Positions 61,932 to 64,000 of a stretch of 64,000 bases of DNA are shown here, one piece after another. The DNA comes from DASWLF01 sp963768765 (GTDB lineage: Bacteria; Desulfobacterota; Desulfobaccia; Desulfobaccales; 0-14-0-80-60-11): NCBI GenBank assembly GCA_963768765.1, contig CAVYJK010000012.1, forward strand, positions 18,655 through 82,654, in the 5' to 3' direction. The notes below the pieces were generated by a model. The model did no database searches and was not told the origin of the DNA. It saw only the letters and a list, made by a program, of their open reading frames with translations. Position numbers and translations under genes: made by a program. Each line of letters opens with the position of its first letter. The first letter of the stretch is position 1.

Positions 61932-62402
61932 ATGATGGTGGAAGAAAAATGCCCCCGGTGCGGGTATGTGACCCTGAGGCACCGCAACCCGGTCCCTACG
62001 GTGGACATCATTATTGAGTACGAAGACCAGGGACTGGTATTGATCCGGCGCGCCCAGCCGCCCTTGGGCTGGGCCTTACCCGGCGGGTTTGTGGATTACG
62101 GTGAGTCCCTGGAGGACGCCGCCCGCCGTGAGGCCCGGGAAGAAACGGGCCTGACAGTGACCCTGCTGGGGCAATTGCACACTTACTCCGATCCCCGGCG
62201 GGACCCCAGGCAGCACAATATCAGCACGGTGTTTGTGGGGTGCGCCCGCGGCACGCCTCGGGCCGCGGACGATGCCCGCAGCTTGAGGATTTTTGCCCCC
62301 GAAGATTTGCCTGAGACCTTAGCCTTTGATCACGCCCGGATCCTGGCCGATTACCTCAAGGTGCGCCCGGACTGGCTCCATAAATCTAAGAAGAACTGTT
62401 AG
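61932..62402 (+). CDS. NUDIX hydrolase with N-terminal zinc-ribbon remnant
   Basis: A 156-residue hydrolase of nucleoside-diphosphate-linked substrates. The NUDIX box GGFVDYGESLEDAARREA followed by REETGL is complete, with all catalytic Glu residues. Before it, CPRCGYVTLRHRNPVPTVDI resembles the ribbon of NudC/ADP-ribose pyrophosphatase relatives, though only one CxxC is present. The substrate cannot be named. It ends only a few bases before waaA, so both are probably cotranscribed. Confidence 0.9.
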   Translation: MMVEEKCPRCGYVTLRHRNPVPTVDIIIEYEDQGLVLIRRAQPPLGWALPGGFVDYGESLEDAARREAREETGLTVTLLGQLHTYSDPRRDPRQHNISTVFVGCARGTPRAADDARSLRIFAPEDLPETLAFDHARILADYLKVRPDWLHKSKKNC

Positions 62403-62405
62403 ATT

Positions 62406-63857
62406 TTGATCCAGAAAAGATCAATAATATTAGGTTATCAACTGGTTAGCGCCATGGCCGGCCTGGTGGGCTGGCCATATTTTTACTGGCACCTGAAATC
62501 CCGGGGCCGGGGCGAAAGTTTCTTGCCCCGGCTGGGCTTGCGGCTCCCCGAGGGCGCCCCCCCGGCCGGGTCGCCCCGCCTCTGGCTGCACGGCGTTTCG
62601 GTGGGAGAAATTCTGGCCGCAACGCCGCTGGTGCAGGAACTCAAAGCCCTGCTGCCCCGGGCCGGCCTCATTATCACCACCGGCACCGAGACGGGCCAGG
62701 CGGTGGCGCGCCAAAATTTCCTTCCCCTGGGCGCTTACGTCTGTTATTTCCCCCTGGACTTGCCCTGGGCGGTGAGCCGATACCTTGACCACCTGCGGCC
62801 GCAGGTCTTCGTGGCCCTGGAGTCGGAAATCTGGCCCAACTTCCTCTACCAGGCCCACCGCCGCGGCGTGCGCCTGGCCATGGTCAACGCCCGGTTGTCG
62901 GACCAATCCTTCAGAAGGTTTCTTAAATATCAGAGATATATAATTGATATACTTAAACTAATAGACCTGGTAGCCGCCGGCTCCCCCGGGGATTACGAAC
63001 GGCTCCGGCAGTTGGGAATCCCTGCTGACCGCTTGCACCTCACCGGCAACCTGAAGTACGACCGTCTCTTCCAGGCCCAGGATAAGCCGCAGACAGAGGA
63101 GTTCCGGGAGATCTTGCAGGGCGGTTCCGAGGACCGGAAAGCCCCGGTCTTGCTAGCCGCCTCCACCCACCCGGGGGAGGAAGAAGCGGTGCTGGCGGCG
63201 TATGAAGAGCTTCGGGCCCCCTACCCTGCTCTCCTGCTCATCCTGGCGCCCCGGCACCCGGAGCGGGCCCCGGAGTTGGGGCGTCTCCTGACCCGGCGGG
63301 CCCTGCCCTACCAGTTATGGACCCGGTTAAAATCCGGCTCCGAAACCCGGCGCGCCCCCGTGGTGCTGGTGGACACCATCGGCGATCTCCTCAGCCTCTA
63401 CGGCGCGGCTGACATTGCCTTCGTGGGCGGCAGCCTGGTGCCCCACGGCGGCCAGAATATCCTGGAGCCCGCGGCCCAGGGCCGGGCGCCCCTTTACGGG
63501 CCCCACCTCCACAACTTCCGCTGGGCTCAAAAAATCCTGGAAGAAGCCGGGGCCGGCATCCTGGTTAAGGACGCCACCTCCCTGGCCGCCGCGGCCAGAA
63601 ACCTGCTGGACCACCCCGAAACCCGCCGCGATTTGGGCCGGCGGGCCCAAGCCGCCCTGATCCCCCACCGGGGCGCCGCCCGCCGCCAGGCGCAGTTGAT
63701 TGCGGGGTTGCTTGGGGGAGAGGTCCAGGGGGAGAGGACCCCTGCCCTTGCAAAAAACTCCCCCCAACCCCCTAAAGATAAGATTATCCCTAAAGCCGGG
63801 ACCAAAGCCCCGGCTCCAGCCGATAACCCGGGGCCGGAAGTAGAGGGGGAGGATTGA
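62406..63857 (+). CDS. waaA: 3-deoxy-D-manno-octulosonic acid transferase
   Basis: A 483-residue Kdo transferase that adds Kdo to lipid A precursor at the inner membrane, showing the cell has LPS. GSPRLWLHGVSVGEILAATP, VALESEIWPNFLYQAHRRGV, VLLAASTHPGEEEAVLAAYE, IAFVGGSLVPHGGQNILEPA and GPHLHNFRWAQKIL are family motifs. The start is TTG 62406, three bases after the NUDIX stop; SD weak. About the last 45 residues (EVQGERTPALAKNSPQPPKD and onward) are coded by intergenic-type repeat DNA and exceed the usual length. Confidence 0.92.
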   Translation: MIQKRSIILGYQLVSAMAGLVGWPYFYWHLKSRGRGESFLPRLGLRLPEGAPPAGSPRLWLHGVSVGEILAATPLVQELKALLPRAGLIITTGTETGQAVARQNFLPLGAYVCYFPLDLPWAVSRYLDHLRPQVFVALESEIWPNFLYQAHRRGVRLAMVNARLSDQSFRRFLKYQRYIIDILKLIDLVAAGSPGDYERLRQLGIPADRLHLTGNLKYDRLFQAQDKPQTEEFREILQGGSEDRKAPVLLAASTHPGEEEAVLAAYEELRAPYPALLLILAPRHPERAPELGRLLTRRALPYQLWTRLKSGSETRRAPVVLVDTIGDLLSLYGAADIAFVGGSLVPHGGQNILEPAAQGRAPLYGPHLHNFRWAQKILEEAGAGILVKDATSLAAAARNLLDHPETRRDLGRRAQAALIPHRGAARRQAQLIAGLLGGEVQGERTPALAKNSPQPPKDKIIPKAGTKAPAPADNPGPEVEGED

Positions 63858-64000
63858 TTTGGGTGTCATGACCAAGATTTGAGCAGACAATTACCAAATC
63901 GAGATCAGATAAAATCTGACATTGAGGAAAAATTTAAAGTGGCGGACGGATCTGAGATACAACTACGATAACCATATCAAATATCATTTATTTCGATTTA

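Overview
The window is a GC-rich chromosomal segment of an anaerobic bacterium, most likely a Desulfobacterota (deltaproteobacterial) lineage near Desulfobacca or the syntrophs. The evidence is the gene set: a 2-oxoacid:ferredoxin oxidoreductase (kor), an HdrB/HdrC pair, an ETF whose alpha subunit carries ferredoxin domains, and hemB followed by two genes of the siroheme-dependent (Ahb) heme route. The taxonomic call is an inference from gene content. No rRNA, tRNA or CRISPR array was seen.

Layout. 0-2 kb: end of an inositol monophosphatase gene, an AT-rich DUF5677-like gene and a HicAB toxin-antitoxin pair. 2.5-16.9 kb, plus strand: a tryptophan pathway split in two, trpE-trpG and trpD-C-F-B-A. 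About 7.4 kb lies between them, holding a CaCA exchanger, the kor genes and two CBS-domain genes. The kor part carries scars of an old duplication: two truncated korB starts and a stray korA tail. 17.4-29 kb, minus strand: a nucleotide-cyclase-like AT-rich gene, then ribD, nrdR, glyA, rpiB, acpP, fabG, etfA, a methyltransferase, etfB, an acyl-CoA dehydrogenase, rpmF and yceD. This is the usual rpmF-fab-nrdR-ribD neighbourhood, with an acyl-CoA dehydrogenase/ETF module where plsX-fabH-fabD are expected. 29-41 kb: feoB, a DUF6125 protein, a hyaluronan-synthase-like glycosyltransferase, DUF72, DUF1385, rpmE, mutM, a TPR lipoprotein, hdrB-hdrC and hemB. 41-44 kb: a RAYT transposase between exact inverted REP copies, a broken HEPN-like gene, ahbD and a siroheme decarboxylase subunit. 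44.5-50.4 kb: a miniature UspA protein, a TlpA-like thioredoxin, a helicase-exonuclease fusion (MrfA plus MrfB type) and an M15-type peptidase. 50.4-56.5 kb: a lower-GC accessory block (CPBP protease, two lipoproteins, a secreted phosphoesterase), part of it between 24-base direct repeats. 56.5-63.9 kb: a three-domain acyl-ACP synthetase/acyltransferase, an RlmI-like methyltransferase, a DUF2939 protein, a NUDIX hydrolase and waaA.

Two features run through the whole window. First, the spaces between genes are packed with repeats: REP-like palindromes matching the ends of the RAYT, at least eight other hairpin families, and about fifteen short arrays of degenerate 7-base units. Some lie inside genes; the clearest case adds about 78 codons to ribD in frame. 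Second, about a dozen conserved genes carry single-base frameshifts (korC, trpF, trpA, ribD, etfB, feoB, DUF6125, the glycosyltransferase, hemB, the M15 peptidase, a lipoprotein, the acyl-ACP synthetase). So many in core genes points to consensus indel errors more than to decay, and they are annotated as single genes here.

The best candidates for something new are the RAYT/REP system with its in-frame insertion in ribD, the universal 7-base period of the tandem arrays, the kor duplication scars, the MrfA-MrfB-type fusion, and the orphan cyclase-like gene at 17.4 kb.
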